From positions 149,181 through 213,180 of the forward strand of contig KN805428.1 of assembly GCA_000818945.1 (NCBI GenBank): DNA of 64,000 nt, given 5' to 3'. This stretch comes from Schizochytrium sp. CCTCC M209059. Taxonomy: Eukaryota; Sar; Bigyra; Thraustochytrida; Thraustochytriidae. Position 1 is the stretch's first letter. Each line of letters starts with the position of its first letter. The notes beneath the pieces were generated by a model. It was not told where the DNA came from. It did no database searches and saw nothing but the letters and a program-made list of their open reading frames with translations. Shown here in pieces: positions 29,206 to 39,198 of this stretch. A program made the translations under genes and the position numbers.

Positions 29206-29622
29206 TCATCGAGAACAACTCCCACCTTGCAAAAGAACTTGTGCAAAGGCATATTCGCCATCGTGCGACAAGGAGAGGAAAATGTCCTCGACGCCCTTAT
29301 CCAGCGCCCGCGTTTTGGCCAGACCATGAAGATGGAGACTGGGCCCACCGCCTGACACTGCTGGAGCAACCTCGATGTCCGTGAAGAGCAACCGCGGCGA
29401 GCTTGGTCCAAAGGCCTTAAAAGCGGCCTCTTTGGCAGCCCATCTTGAGGCCAGAAAGCGCGCGCGTGCGGTGGCATCGCTGACAAGTTTGGCCTGGCGC
29501 TCCATGTTCGCCAGCTCGTTGGCGTGGAGGAATTTGCGCGTAAAGCGCAGTCCAAACCTTGCAAATGAGCGCTCAAACCGTGGCACGTGTGCGAGGTCAA
29601 CGCCGATGCCTAGCACACGCAT
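29206..29622 (-). CDS. acpS: Holo-ACP synthase (AcpS-type 4'-phosphopantetheinyl transferase)
   Basis: This 138-residue protein starts at ATG 29622. It moves the phosphopantetheine arm of CoA to the active serine of acyl-carrier proteins. Family motifs are intact: GIGVDLAHVPRF at 5-16 (Mg-binding Asp9), the RWAAKEAAFKAFG block at 60-72 (Glu65 and Lys64) and LSLSHDGEYAFAQVL at 116-130. The size matches bacterial AcpS, which works as a trimer. It is compact, with no obvious N-terminal organelle signal before motif 1, so a cytosolic protein, or targeting by an unusual means, is implied. If the organism is a thraustochytrid, ACP-rich fatty-acid or PUFA synthases are possible clients; that is inference. 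Its 3' end is only 94 bp from the RCC1 stop. Confidence 0.9.
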   Translation of the reverse strand: MRVLGIGVDLAHVPRFERSFARFGLRFTRKFLHANELANMERQAKLVSDATARARFLASRWAAKEAAFKAFGPSSPRLLFTDIEVAPAVSGGGPSLHLHGLAKTRALDKGVEDIFLSLSHDGEYAFAQVLLQGGSCSR

Positions 29623-30146
29623 GGCGGGACGTCGATGTCTCGTCTCAACCCGTTCTGTTGGCTACGAGAATGTTGGTCTGCCCAGAGTTTCCATTTTTTA
29701 ATTTTTATTTTTGACAAGGCACGATGAAGTCTTCAAGCAAATCTTTCATCTCACGTTGTTTCATCGTCACTAGGCCTAGGCCTAGTTGCCACAACGAAGA
29801 GCAAGAAGAAGAAGAAGAAAAAGCGTACGGCCAGTCAGCGGTTGAAGTGGCCCGCTCGATCTCATTATTGGACGTGAAAGTAGCGCACGGATGCATCTTC
29901 TTTATGGCTTACGAGGGGACAAGGCAAGGGTCAGGGGGCAGCGGCAAATAAAAAAAGATCTTATCAGGGTCCATTCCAATCTTTTTTGTTTCGGTGATGT
30001 GTACGATGTCTGTAATTTTTGGAAAGTGATTTGTATATGGTGGCAACCAAGTGCGCCCCAATCGAACGCTTTCCTCTTTGTATAAGAGGGCGTCCCGGTC
30101 GAGGTCATCTATGTCACGATTGCAGCAAGATAGAGACTAGAAAACT
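29623..30146. other. Spacer between AcpS start and Myb stop
   Basis: This 524-bp region should contain the AcpS promoter and the 3' end of the 3R-Myb gene. It holds a nested TAGGCCTAGGCCTAG palindrome with the 11-mer AGGCCTAGTTG (29778-29788) and a GAA array (about 29805-29822). No gene is seen. Confidence 0.5.
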
Positions 30147-32219
30147 CTAGGCTGCGGAGGGTTGTTCGTTGTGCTGAGCGACAGCCGCAGCTGCAGCAAG
30201 CAGTTCGTAAGGGGTAAGGCACGTCTGTTTGCCAGCGCTCTCATGAGTCTTGTTATCACCGCTGGTGACACGAGCAACTGTGGGCGTTGTTGCAGACGAG
30301 GCTGATGCCGAGGCCGATCCGCCGGGCGTGCCAGCTGCAGACGTAGGAGTGGCTTTGTTGCTGACAAAGCCCGCACTTGGCGAGCTGTTCTTAATGGTGT
30401 CCGCAAACATGTCAAGGTAGTTGCTAAAGAGAACCGGGTCCTTGCTCATTGGTGACGGACCTTGAATGCCTGCTCCAGCACTCTGAAGTGAGGTTTGCAC
30501 AGCAGGCGGCGCACCCGCTCCATAGCTGGCTCGCGTCGTCGTCATCGTCGTCGTCGTCGACGACGACGACGAAGTAACAGCACTGTCATCCTTGCCATCT
30601 TGAACTGCTGCAGCATGCTGAAGATCGCCGAAATGTTTGGAAATCTGATTCGCAATCTCTTGCTGCAGATGGGCATTGAACTGCGGCGAAGTCGGGTTGG
30701 CCGGCTTTTTGCCTTTGCTCTGTTGACCGAGCATCGCGCGGGCCATTTCACGATAGGATTCAGACATGCGCAAAAGCTCTTTGGCCTTTTCGGCAACCTC
30801 TTGCAAGTTCATATTCGAGCCGCCCTCGGCCGCAGTGGCCAGGTTCTTGTCCGCTGCTGCTGCAAACTGCTGACCAATGGAAAGAAGATCTGCGAGCGTG
30901 CCGACGCGTGGCAGCTCCGAAGGGCTGAGAGCGGAGGCGTCTGCGTCCTTTTTGACGCGTTTGCGACTGGGCGTGCTTCGTCCCTTGCGAGGAGCAGCAC
31001 GCTTGTTCTTGTTCTGCTTGGAAGCGATGGCATTGACGGCTGCGTTCACAGCAGCGGCGGTCATGGTTCGCGCTGTGGCCTCGACGGCCTTCGGATCGGC
31101 GTTTGGGTTCTTGGGGACGGAAAGTACGGTCGTCCCTTCGGCGGACTCCTGGTCCTTGCGGGCCAGCATGGAAGGCTTGATGGAGTGCCAGCGATTCTTG
31201 ACGCCGTTCTCGGATCGACCGGGCATGAGTTCGGCAATCCATTTCCAGCGGTTGCCGAAGCGCCTTTGCAGCTGGTAAAGCTTTTCGTCTTCTGCAGGAG
31301 CCCACTCCTTCTTGACGATGCTCGGGTCAAGATGGTTGATCCAACGCTCGCGAACCTGCTTCCCGAGGCGACCTTTGAGCTTTTTAGCAATGACGCTCCA
31401 CCTGACATTGTGGTGTCCGCCATTTTCCTTGATCATTTGAATGATGATGGCGTCCTCATCGGAGGACCACTGCCCTTTGACGAGTCCAGGACGCAGGCAT
31501 TTGTTCCATCGATGCAGGCATTGTACATCTGACCGCACCGAGCCAGAGATCTCCTGAAATTCACGAGCGCACTTTTTCCAATGCCGCTGACCATTCTTTT
31601 CGACCAAGGCCTTGAGGACAGAGTCCTCGTGAGCTGTCCAGCGTCGACCTGCGCGGCGTTTTCGGACTCCGCCTTCTCCGACGGGGCCAGTCGCTACAAT
31701 AATGCTTGCTTGAGCGTTTTCGGCGCCGGTATGTGGCTTTGCGGGCGTCACAAAGGACGCCATCGGGGTAAGTGGGTTGGGCGTCACGAGCGTTGTGGAC
31801 GCGAGCGAAGGAGACATCATGCCTTCGCCATTCTCATCTGGTCCTGGCGGGATCTCCGAGAGAGATGGCACGGGAAGGTTTTGGGAAATTCTGGAATTGT
31901 CAATGTCGCCATCGGCGCTGTATGGGGCGCAGGGCGGGATAGGGGCTGCTCCGTTGTCATCCTCCATCTTGGTCTGGAACTCGCGTACGGGGGCCGTCGT
32001 GAAGGTGTTTTCTTGCTGGTTCTGGTGATGGACGGGGTCAAAGTGCTTTTTGGCGTCCTGCGCAGCAGAGAGGTGAGCTGGCGCGGTTTCCATGGTCTTT
32101 AGCTTTGTTGCGGAAGCGTGTGACGCCAATGCGTTGTTGTTGCTCTCCTTGAGCACGTTTGTCGGGCTTGGCGTGTTGTCTTCGAGCGCGGAATCTCGGG
32201 CCGGGTCACCGGAGGCCAT
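30147..32219 (-). CDS. Three-repeat (3R) Myb transcription factor
   Basis: The first in-frame ATG is at 32219, giving about 690 residues. A disordered N-terminus (1-190) precedes three tandem Myb repeats. R1 is at about 191-242 (RRWTAHEDSVLKALVEKNG...RHWKKCAREF), R2 at about 247-297 (GQWSSDEDAIII...GKQVRERWINHLDP) and R3 at about 303-350 (KEWAPAEDEKLYQLQRRFGN...GVKNRWHSI). The spaced Trp residues are largely kept. 3R-Mybs (animal c-Myb type, plant MYB3R) bind the AACNG core and often control cell-cycle genes. R1 is unusually spaced, with an extended second helix (SGSVRSDVQCLHRWNK). The C-terminal half is low-complexity with basic patches (KRAAPRKGRSTPSRKRVKKD, a probable NLS), a Ser/Thr run and polyAla near the end. 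Confidence 0.9.
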   Translation of the reverse strand: MASGDPARDSALEDNTPSPTNVLKESNNNALASHASATKLKTMETAPAHLSAAQDAKKHFDPVHHQNQQENTFTTAPVREFQTKMEDDNGAAPIPPCAPYSADGDIDNSRISQNLPVPSLSEIPPGPDENGEGMMSPSLASTTLVTPNPLTPMASFVTPAKPHTGAENAQASIIVATGPVGEGGVRKRRAGRRWTAHEDSVLKALVEKNGQRHWKKCAREFQEISGSVRSDVQCLHRWNKCLRPGLVKGQWSSDEDAIIIQMIKENGGHHNVRWSVIAKKLKGRLGKQVRERWINHLDPSIVKKEWAPAEDEKLYQLQRRFGNRWKWIAELMPGRSENGVKNRWHSIKPSMLARKDQESAEGTTVLSVPKNPNADPKAVEATARTMTAAAVNAAVNAIASKQNKNKRAAPRKGRSTPSRKRVKKDADASALSPSELPRVGTLADLLSIGQQFAAAADKNLATAAEGGSNMNLQEVAEKAKELLRMSESYREMARAMLGQQSKGKKPANPTSPQFNAHLQQEIANQISKHFGDLQHAAAVQDGKDDSAVTSSSSSTTTTMTTTRASYGAGAPPAVQTSLQSAGAGIQGPSPMSKDPVLFSNYLDMFADTIKNSSPSAGFVSNKATPTSAAGTPGGSASASASSATTPTVARVTSGDNKTHESAGKQTCLTPYELLAAAAAVAQHNEQPSAA

Positions 32220-35200
32220 GCTGGATGAATGGCCTGGCCTCTGCTCCACTTTGGCCTACCGTGAAAGAGTCCTTGGTTCGTGTCAGTGCTCTCTCCCTCT
32301 CGCGGGGCTCGAAATTTTCCTCTGCCGCTGTCAGGGTAGGGCAAAGTTGCCTCCGGGCCGTCGCGCTCGAGGCACGCAAGGACAGCGAAGGCGGGGAATA
32401 CAGGCTGTCAAACGGACGGACGCACGGACGAGAGGATAGGCGAGAGGGCGGGCGTGGGCGGCGCGTCTGTCGTCGGCAGTTGCCCCTGTGCTCCGTTCAA
32501 GGTCTGGGATCGAGGCATAATCGGGGACTGCGATTTTGCCAAGCACCCGCACGCAGTGGAGACATAGGGGCGGCACTGAGGTCCGTTCGCGTTTACGCCT
32601 CCACTCCTGCCTTTCACCCTCCCTACCTCACCCCTACCTTAAAAGTCCAGTGGCACTAGGTGTTAGCAAAAGCGAAATTTTTCGCAAGAGCAGACTTGCG
32701 CCACTGCCACCAGGGCGGTTGCAGTGATGCGCAGGAGCAACGTCGGCGGGACTGAAAGGGGGGCCCTCCTCTGACCTCCACTGCCAAGAGCTGGGACGAT
32801 CCGTTTTGCGGCCGCGTCGCGACGCGCACAACGGACGCTTTTACGCTGCTGGGTGGAATTCGTCCCAGGGCCACTCTGGCCCACGCACGCACGGCCAGGG
32901 GAATCTGACCTGACAGGGGAGCCGCGCTCTTTGCGCCGCCGCTGCTGCTGCTGCTGCTGCTGGCCGCGAGGAGGAGGAGGAGGAGGAGGAGGAGGAGGAC
33001 GCGGAGGCCGGCCGGCGAGGACGTGACGTCTTGGCCGCACGATTTGGAGAGTCAGGGCGCGGGAGCGTGTGCATTTTTGGGGGTCCATCAGGATCGATAG
33101 GGATCGGCGTCGACCCTGTCGTCGAGTGGAAGAAAAGGGTTCGGATTTGGACTCGGATGAACCAGACAAGAGGCAGCAGGCCGATGAACGGATCGAAGGG
33201 GGCATGGTAAAGCCTCGCATGATCGGTGCTAGCTTGGCTGAGGAAGCCTAGTTCCGTTGTATTAAAATCGCTGGCTGGTAAACACGGCCTTTGTGCGTAA
33301 AAATTGGACAACACAGCCGAACTCATGGAAAGATCTGCAAGCTAGCTCGAGGGATTTTATAGACAACATGACGTTGCTCTTACTGTTCATGGGTAGATAG
33401 GTAAGATAAATATAGACGTCTTGGCTAGGTAGCAACCAAGAGGTATCATTCCACGGTGGTCATCTCACTGCAATTCTTGCTCACGAACAGCCAAGCCGAG
33501 TGGTACGCACACCAAGTGAACGAAACATGTTATGTCAACCAGCAGTTGCCTTGAAGACTTTCCCAGTCCGAAAGTAAAACCAACCTCGGTGAGCATCAGG
33601 TCCACCAAAGTAGGAAAATTACAATCTTTGCTTCATCATGAGCAGCCGAGCCGATTAGCAAGCAGGTAGAGGTAGAGGCAGAGGCAGGCAGGCAGGCAGA
33701 CAGACAGACAGACAGACAGACAGACCGAGTGAATGAGGCAAGTCTTATCAACAAATGGTTGTTTCCTTTTTTGGCTTTTTCACCGAAAGCAAAATCAACC
33801 TCAGTGACGATGTAGGACCCTATTTGCTAGCTTCTTGCAGAAGTTGTTCGAGTCCATCAGCCTGGACATGTATCTCCTTCAGCCGCAGAGGGATCTACTG
33901 AGAAGCATGCCGGCCAGATGGCTAGCGCTAGAGCTAGCTTCTTGAACAACTCTCCAAGCCCAAGCCCACACTGGCCGCGTCTCCCTCTCGCAGCTAAGTG
34001 TGCTCAGCAGAGCAGACATGAAAGGCGATCGCGCCCGCGCCAAAAGTGCACGAGGTCCTTCTCGAACTCGGAGCTGTGGCCCCAGAAAAATTGACCGACA
34101 GCAGGGCCTTGACAGAGCAGAATACACGGACCTGCGGCGCCACCACAAACTTGAAAATGGCCGGGTCTTGCGCAGGCGAGGAGAAATCCCCCGACTTCAA
34201 AAGTCGAGAATGTCCCCGACCGTGATCAGTTGGCTGCGAATTGGCCTCGGCAAAGCGAGGTGGCACGTCGAGAGGCTGTGATATCGATACATGTGGTGAC
34301 ATTGGCCCGGCGAAAATCAATGAGTCGTCGAAGCAAGCTCGGAAGAGGTTTGCTTCCGCGACTGGCCGCCGCAAGTCTTTCTTGTTTTCCATGCAAGCTG
34401 CCACTAGCCATGGTGGCTGTGGCTACTCGCTGGCGCGCGGGCCCCTGGGGCCCCTCCCCACCTCCTCCGGCGAGAGGTCGGGCAAATGCTTGCAAGCTGC
34501 AACCAGCCAGCCAGCCAGTCAGCCAGCTGGGGCAGCTCGTGCATCGCGCTGCGGTATTTGCTTCTCTTGGCACTGCTCTGCTTTGCTGCTCCGCTTTGCT
34601 CTGCCCTGCTCTGCACTGCACGATGCTGCGCAGGTCTGTGCCGCACATGCCGCGCGAGGTCCCGTGCGCCGGGTCCATCATCCATCCCACCACTACGGCG
34701 AGCTCCGCGCCCCACAGCGCTCTCGCTGATGGACCCTCCCTCACAACAGCCGCGCGGGAGCGGCAGCTGCCACTGCGCGCAGCAGCGGGCGGCTGCGGGC
34801 TGGGCGACCGGAGCCGGGCCCGTGCAGAGAGAGGGTCGATCCGGGACGCGCTTCGGCAGTGGCGGCGGCCAGGAGGCAGGCGCGCGGCTTCGTCTTGGCG
34901 GCGCCTCGAGTCGCGGTTGGTCGATGCGAATGCGCGCGGCTTCGTCGGGCTGGCTGGCTAGCTGGCAAAATAAAGATCAAAGACTGGCGAGCTGGCTAGC
35001 TGGCTGGCTGGCAACCAAGCTGGCTGCACGAGGTGGTCAGAATTATGTTGGAATGGTTCTGAGGGATCGCTCGAAATGCTTGAGTTCGTCCAAGTCTTTC
35101 GTTTCCTTGCTCGTGCAGAGGGCGCAGCGCGCGTCTTGCTTGCACTGGCGACGATCGCTCGCTCGCTCGCTCGATGGCTCGATTGGATTTTCGATTGGCT

Positions 35201-35790
35201 GGCCGCTGCTGACATTCGACCCACCCGCGCTAGGGCCAAGCAAGCAAGCAAGGAGCGAAGGAGGCCAAGGGATGCGCCACGCGATGCGACGGCGTCCTCC
35301 CGGAGCGTGCGAACTGTTCATGGCGGAACATCCCCGAACGACGCCTGTAGCTGTCTGTATAGCTGCGCAAAAAAAGCGAGCGTGAGCCCCTGGTGGCTAG
35401 CTTCTCCGAGACGCCCGCGACGCCTGACACACGCGCGTGCGAGCGAGCGTATATCCCCCCTCTCTCTCTGTGTCAGGAGCTGCTGCTTCCGCGTGCGCGC
35501 GTGCGTGCGTGCGGTCCAAGGCGCAAGCACAGTCAAGCAGCAGCAACAGCAGCAGCAGCAGAGTGAGATGACCAAGAGCACGAGACGCGCCCAGGCCCGG
35601 CGACGAAGCGCGCCCGCGGAGAGTGAACAGTGGGGCGCCCCTGCGGGGAGGAAGCTACGAAGCAGGCGGGGCAGGCAAGGCAAGGCAAGGCAAGGCAAGG
35701 CAACACAGCGGAGGCGAAGCCAGCCAGCCAGCCAGCCTCCTCCCGCTCTTCCGTCCCAGCGCGGCCCGCTGGGACGCATTGCGTTGCATC

Positions 35791-35860
35791 ATTGCATTGC
35801 ATTGCATTGCATTGCATTGCATTGCATTGCATTGCATTGCATTGCATTGCATTGCATTGG
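35791..35860 (+). repeat. GCATT pentanucleotide array (~14 copies)
   Basis: About 14 consecutive perfect ATTGC units, the longest perfect pentamer microsatellite in the window. It lies in the gene-free block between the Myb genes. Confidence 0.95.
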
Positions 35861-36789
35861 TCTGCATCGCATTAGTGCCTCGTCGCGTCGCCTCGGGGCG
35901 GTATCGACCAGTCGCGGCGCAGGTCGATCCCTCGCGGCCGCCTCTGGCCATGCACGGTGCAGAGAACGCAAGAGCGAAGAGGAGAAGGCCGCCCGGTGGC
36001 GCGCCTCGAACGAGGCTGATGATTCGCTGCGCGACTTGTTTTCTTTCCTTGTCAGTTGCACTGGCTGGCTGGGATGGCCATTGATGGTGGATGGATCGCG
36101 AGTGGCTCGACTCGGGTTCCTTGACTTGAGTTCTTTCTACCTCGCGAAGCTCGCCAAGCTCGCGTTCAAGTTCGTCGCGGGTGCCGTCGGCTGCAGCGGC
36201 ATGAGCTGCTGCTGCTGCTGCTCTGCTGCTGCTGCGTGCGAGGATGCCGAACGCCGACTGCGACGCGACGTGCGCCTCGAACGAACGATCGTTCAATTGA
36301 TCGATCGTTGCACTGCGCATGGCTCGTCGCAGTCGCCGCGAACGCACGCACGCACGCACGCACGCGGCCAGCTGCAGCTGCAGTGCAGCGCGGTGCGCGG
36401 AATGCAGCTGCAGCCAGCATCCCTTCTCGACTCGATGCGAGCAAGCCCAGCCTGCGCCTCTCTCCCCCAGGCTCGCTCGGGCTTGCTTGCTTGCTTGCTT
36501 GCTTGCTTGCGCGGCCGGTGACGGCAGGCTCGGGCGCCATAGCGCCTCGCTCCACTCGGTTGGCGCACCATGGCACGGCCCCGCCTGACTGTCTCTCGCG
36601 AGAGGCGCGCGGATTCCAGGGCGAGGCGAGATCGCCTCGCCTCGGCTGGCCTCGGGGGGCGGTGGCCGGCGCGGAGGAGAGGAGGGAGGCGCAGCGTCGG
36701 CGCGACGGAGGGAGGGGCGAGGGGAGCGAGGGCCTCCCTCGGCGGCGTGCGGGCCCGGGGCGCGAGGAGCGACCGCGAGCGCGAGATCC

Positions 36790-36826
36790 ATCTCGCCTCG
36801 CCTCGCCTCGCCTCGCCTCGCCTCGC
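36790..36826 (+). repeat. CCTCG pentanucleotide array
   Basis: Seven consecutive CCTCG-type units. The same unit recurs at about 38115-38165, which suggests spread of one repeat family in this block. Confidence 0.85.
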
Positions 36827-37597
36827 TGCGGCGGCAGAGGCAGTGGTGGAGCGCGCGTGGCGCGGCCGGCAGCCACCATGGAAGGGCCGGCCAGTGTGGC
36901 GGCCGACGGAAAGGAACCCTGGACCGACTGACGGAGAGACAAACAAACAGACAGACAGACAGACAGGCGGCCGCACGAGCACGACGAGAGAAGGCGCAGC
37001 GCAGCGCAGCGCAGCGCAGCGCAGCGCAGCGGCGGCCGTGGCCATGCAGACCCCGTGGCAGCTGGCCGGGCTAAGGCTGGGCTGGGCTGGGCCGTGCAGA
37101 CAGGCAGGCAGGCAGGCAGGCAGAGGGGCGGGCAGAGAGAGAGGCGGGTAACGGACCTCGGCGGCTCGGAGGGCGCGGAAAAGCAGACTAGCGGCTGCGT
37201 AGGGGTAACCCTATGCAGTACGGTTGCATATCTGGAAGCATGCTGTGGGGAGAGGCAGCGCCGGGCGGCGGCTTGCCACGGATTGGTTTGTTTCTTGCGC
37301 GCCGCTGCGACGGCCACCGCGACGCGGTCCAGCGCAGAGAAGCCGCGAAGCGAACTCCAGGTCGGGCACGGGAACAGCGCGGTGACCTGGATCGGCCGGG
37401 CTGGCACGCCTCCTCGCGGGCTAGGCTGGCTGGGCTGGGCTGGCTGGGCTGGCTCGCTCGCTGGCCGGCCGGCACTTGCAGTGGGACTCTTCGGGACGGG
37501 CGTCAGGAGTCCCGTGAAAGACCCGGGTGCGGCCAGTCTGCTCCTTTCTTCTTCCCCGCGTCTTTCATCCCTCGCCAGTCTGTGGCGAGAGGGAGGA

Positions 37598-37636
<39 letters not shown>

Positions 37637-38114
37637 GGAAGAATGAACGAAAGAAAGAGCGAACGAAAGAAAGATCCGCCGCCTCTGCCGCCGCGCCAGC
37701 ATCATGATGGGCTAGTTGCTTGCACCGCTGCGCTCGCTACCTCTGCCGGCGGTGCACAAAGTGGGCAGGCGGGCGAGCGGGCCACTTGAAGAAAGCGTTG
37801 GCGACGTGAGTTGTCAGCAGCCAGCAACCGGCTGCAGCTACGCCTCCTCTGTCTCCGCGCGTGCGCCCGCGCGGCCCCAACTGTCTTGAAAGATGGCTGA
37901 GCCGCCACTGCCGCCCTCGGTAGGCAGCTGCGGGCAGTGGGAGCGAGTGGCCTCAGGAGGCCGCAGTAGACCGCAGGAGGGCGGGCACCGTGGCAAACAA
38001 GCAAAGGAAGGGCGGCGAGGGGACGGGACCGCGCGCCTCCAGGTTCGGGCGAAAGACCGAGTTGGAAGCCGCGCGCCCCGCCGCCAGGGAGCAACTCGTT
38101 CGCGCGGCGGAGGC

Positions 38115-38166
38115 GCCTCGCCTCACATGCCTCGCCTCGCCTCGCCTCGCCTCGCCTCGCCTCGCG
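38115..38166 (+). repeat. Second CCTCG pentanucleotide array
   Basis: An interrupted array of CCTCG units with CTCAC/ATG interruptions, followed by CCTCGCGC-like degenerate units. Same repeat unit as at 36790-36826. Confidence 0.85.
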
Positions 38167-39198
38167 CCGCCTCGCGCCGCCTCGCCCGGCGAGCGTGCAA
38201 AGAGCAAACGCAGTGGCAGGCGGGAAGACAGGCAGGCAGGCAGGCAGGCAGGCAGACAGGCAGGCAGGCTAGACACGCGGCACTCCTCTCTCGCGCGCGC
38301 GCACCGCGTCCGCCGCAGCTCGCTCGTTCATTTCTCGTCTCCGCGGGCAGGCACAGACTGACTGATTGATCTTGCCCCTGGCCGAAGCAAACCCGCAAGC
38401 CCGCGCGTTCGCCGCCGCCCCCCTCCGAAGCAAGCAAGCGAGGCACGGCTCGCCTACGCCCCCCGCGCGTAGACAGCGCACGCGCAAGCGCAAGCGCCGT
38501 CCACGCAAGCGCGAGGGAGCGAGCGAACGAACGAACGAACGAAGGCTCGAAGCAACGAACGACCAACGTGGAATCGCAAAAGCAGAGCGTGGCATCGCCT
38601 CCAGCTCCTCTCGAGCGGTCGCAAGCAACTCAAGCAACCCAAGCGTCCCAGTCCCGCAACGCAAGCGCTGCGCTCAGACCGCACGCACGCACGCACGCAC
38701 GCACGCGCGCGCGCCCCGGTTCGAGAAAGGAGAAGCGGCGTGTGACCTGACGGTGTTGCCGCGACCAGGCTCGACCAGGCCACGAGGAGAAAGGAGCACA
38801 AAGTGAGGAGGACCCGACGGACCAGGTCGCGCAACAAAGAAGGCGTTGCGCTCTCTTTGCCGCCTCTCCTCGTCGCCGAGCGCGGCCTCGACTTTTGCGA
38901 ACAAATCCAGCGCGCCAGCACAGGGCGAAGGCGCACCTTTGCGCTGTAGACCAGGGGCCTGGTCCGGCCGTGGGACCCGTGCGCGGGCCTGGTGAAGAAG
39001 AGTCCACCAGTGAATACTGTAGCATCCCTTATCCGAAGCGGCGAGCGAAGCCCAGCGGAAGAGGAAAGCACAAGCAAAACCCCAACGACCTCTCCTGTGA
39101 GCAAAGTAAAAGCAAACAAGAGAAGCAGGAGCTTTAGACAAGCTGATCCAGGCCAAGCCCAGCCGAGAGGCAAGAGAACCAAGGAAACGAAAGCAAGG

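Larger units (their letters stand above)
32220..39198. other. Seven-kb gene-free, repeat-dense block
   Basis: This is the space between two divergent Myb genes. I find no credible gene in it. It contains an AGG array (about 32968-32998), an AGAC array (about 33697-33724), GCTGG/CTGG arrays (about 34500-34530 and 34960-35010) and AAGGC arrays (about 35670-35700). It also contains a GCATT array (35791-35860), ACGC arrays (36343-36364 and 38681-38706), CTTG arrays (36481-36510), CCTCG arrays (36790-36825 and 38115-38165) and a CAGCG array (36990-37030). GAAA arrays (37598-37635) and a CAGG array (38228-38265) follow. Long open frames here are low-complexity in every frame. The promoter and leaders of both Myb genes presumably lie at its ends. 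Confidence 0.6.

Noticed and set aside
35076..36521. 481-codon plus-strand frame
   Set aside because: It translates simple repeats (for example a run of His-Cys-Ile-Ala-Leu from the GCATT array). Several frames are open at once, and no domain is present.
36166..37407. 413-codon minus-strand frame
   Set aside because: Low-complexity Arg/Ala/Ser/Leu sequence from CCTCG and CAGCG arrays with competing open frames on both strands.
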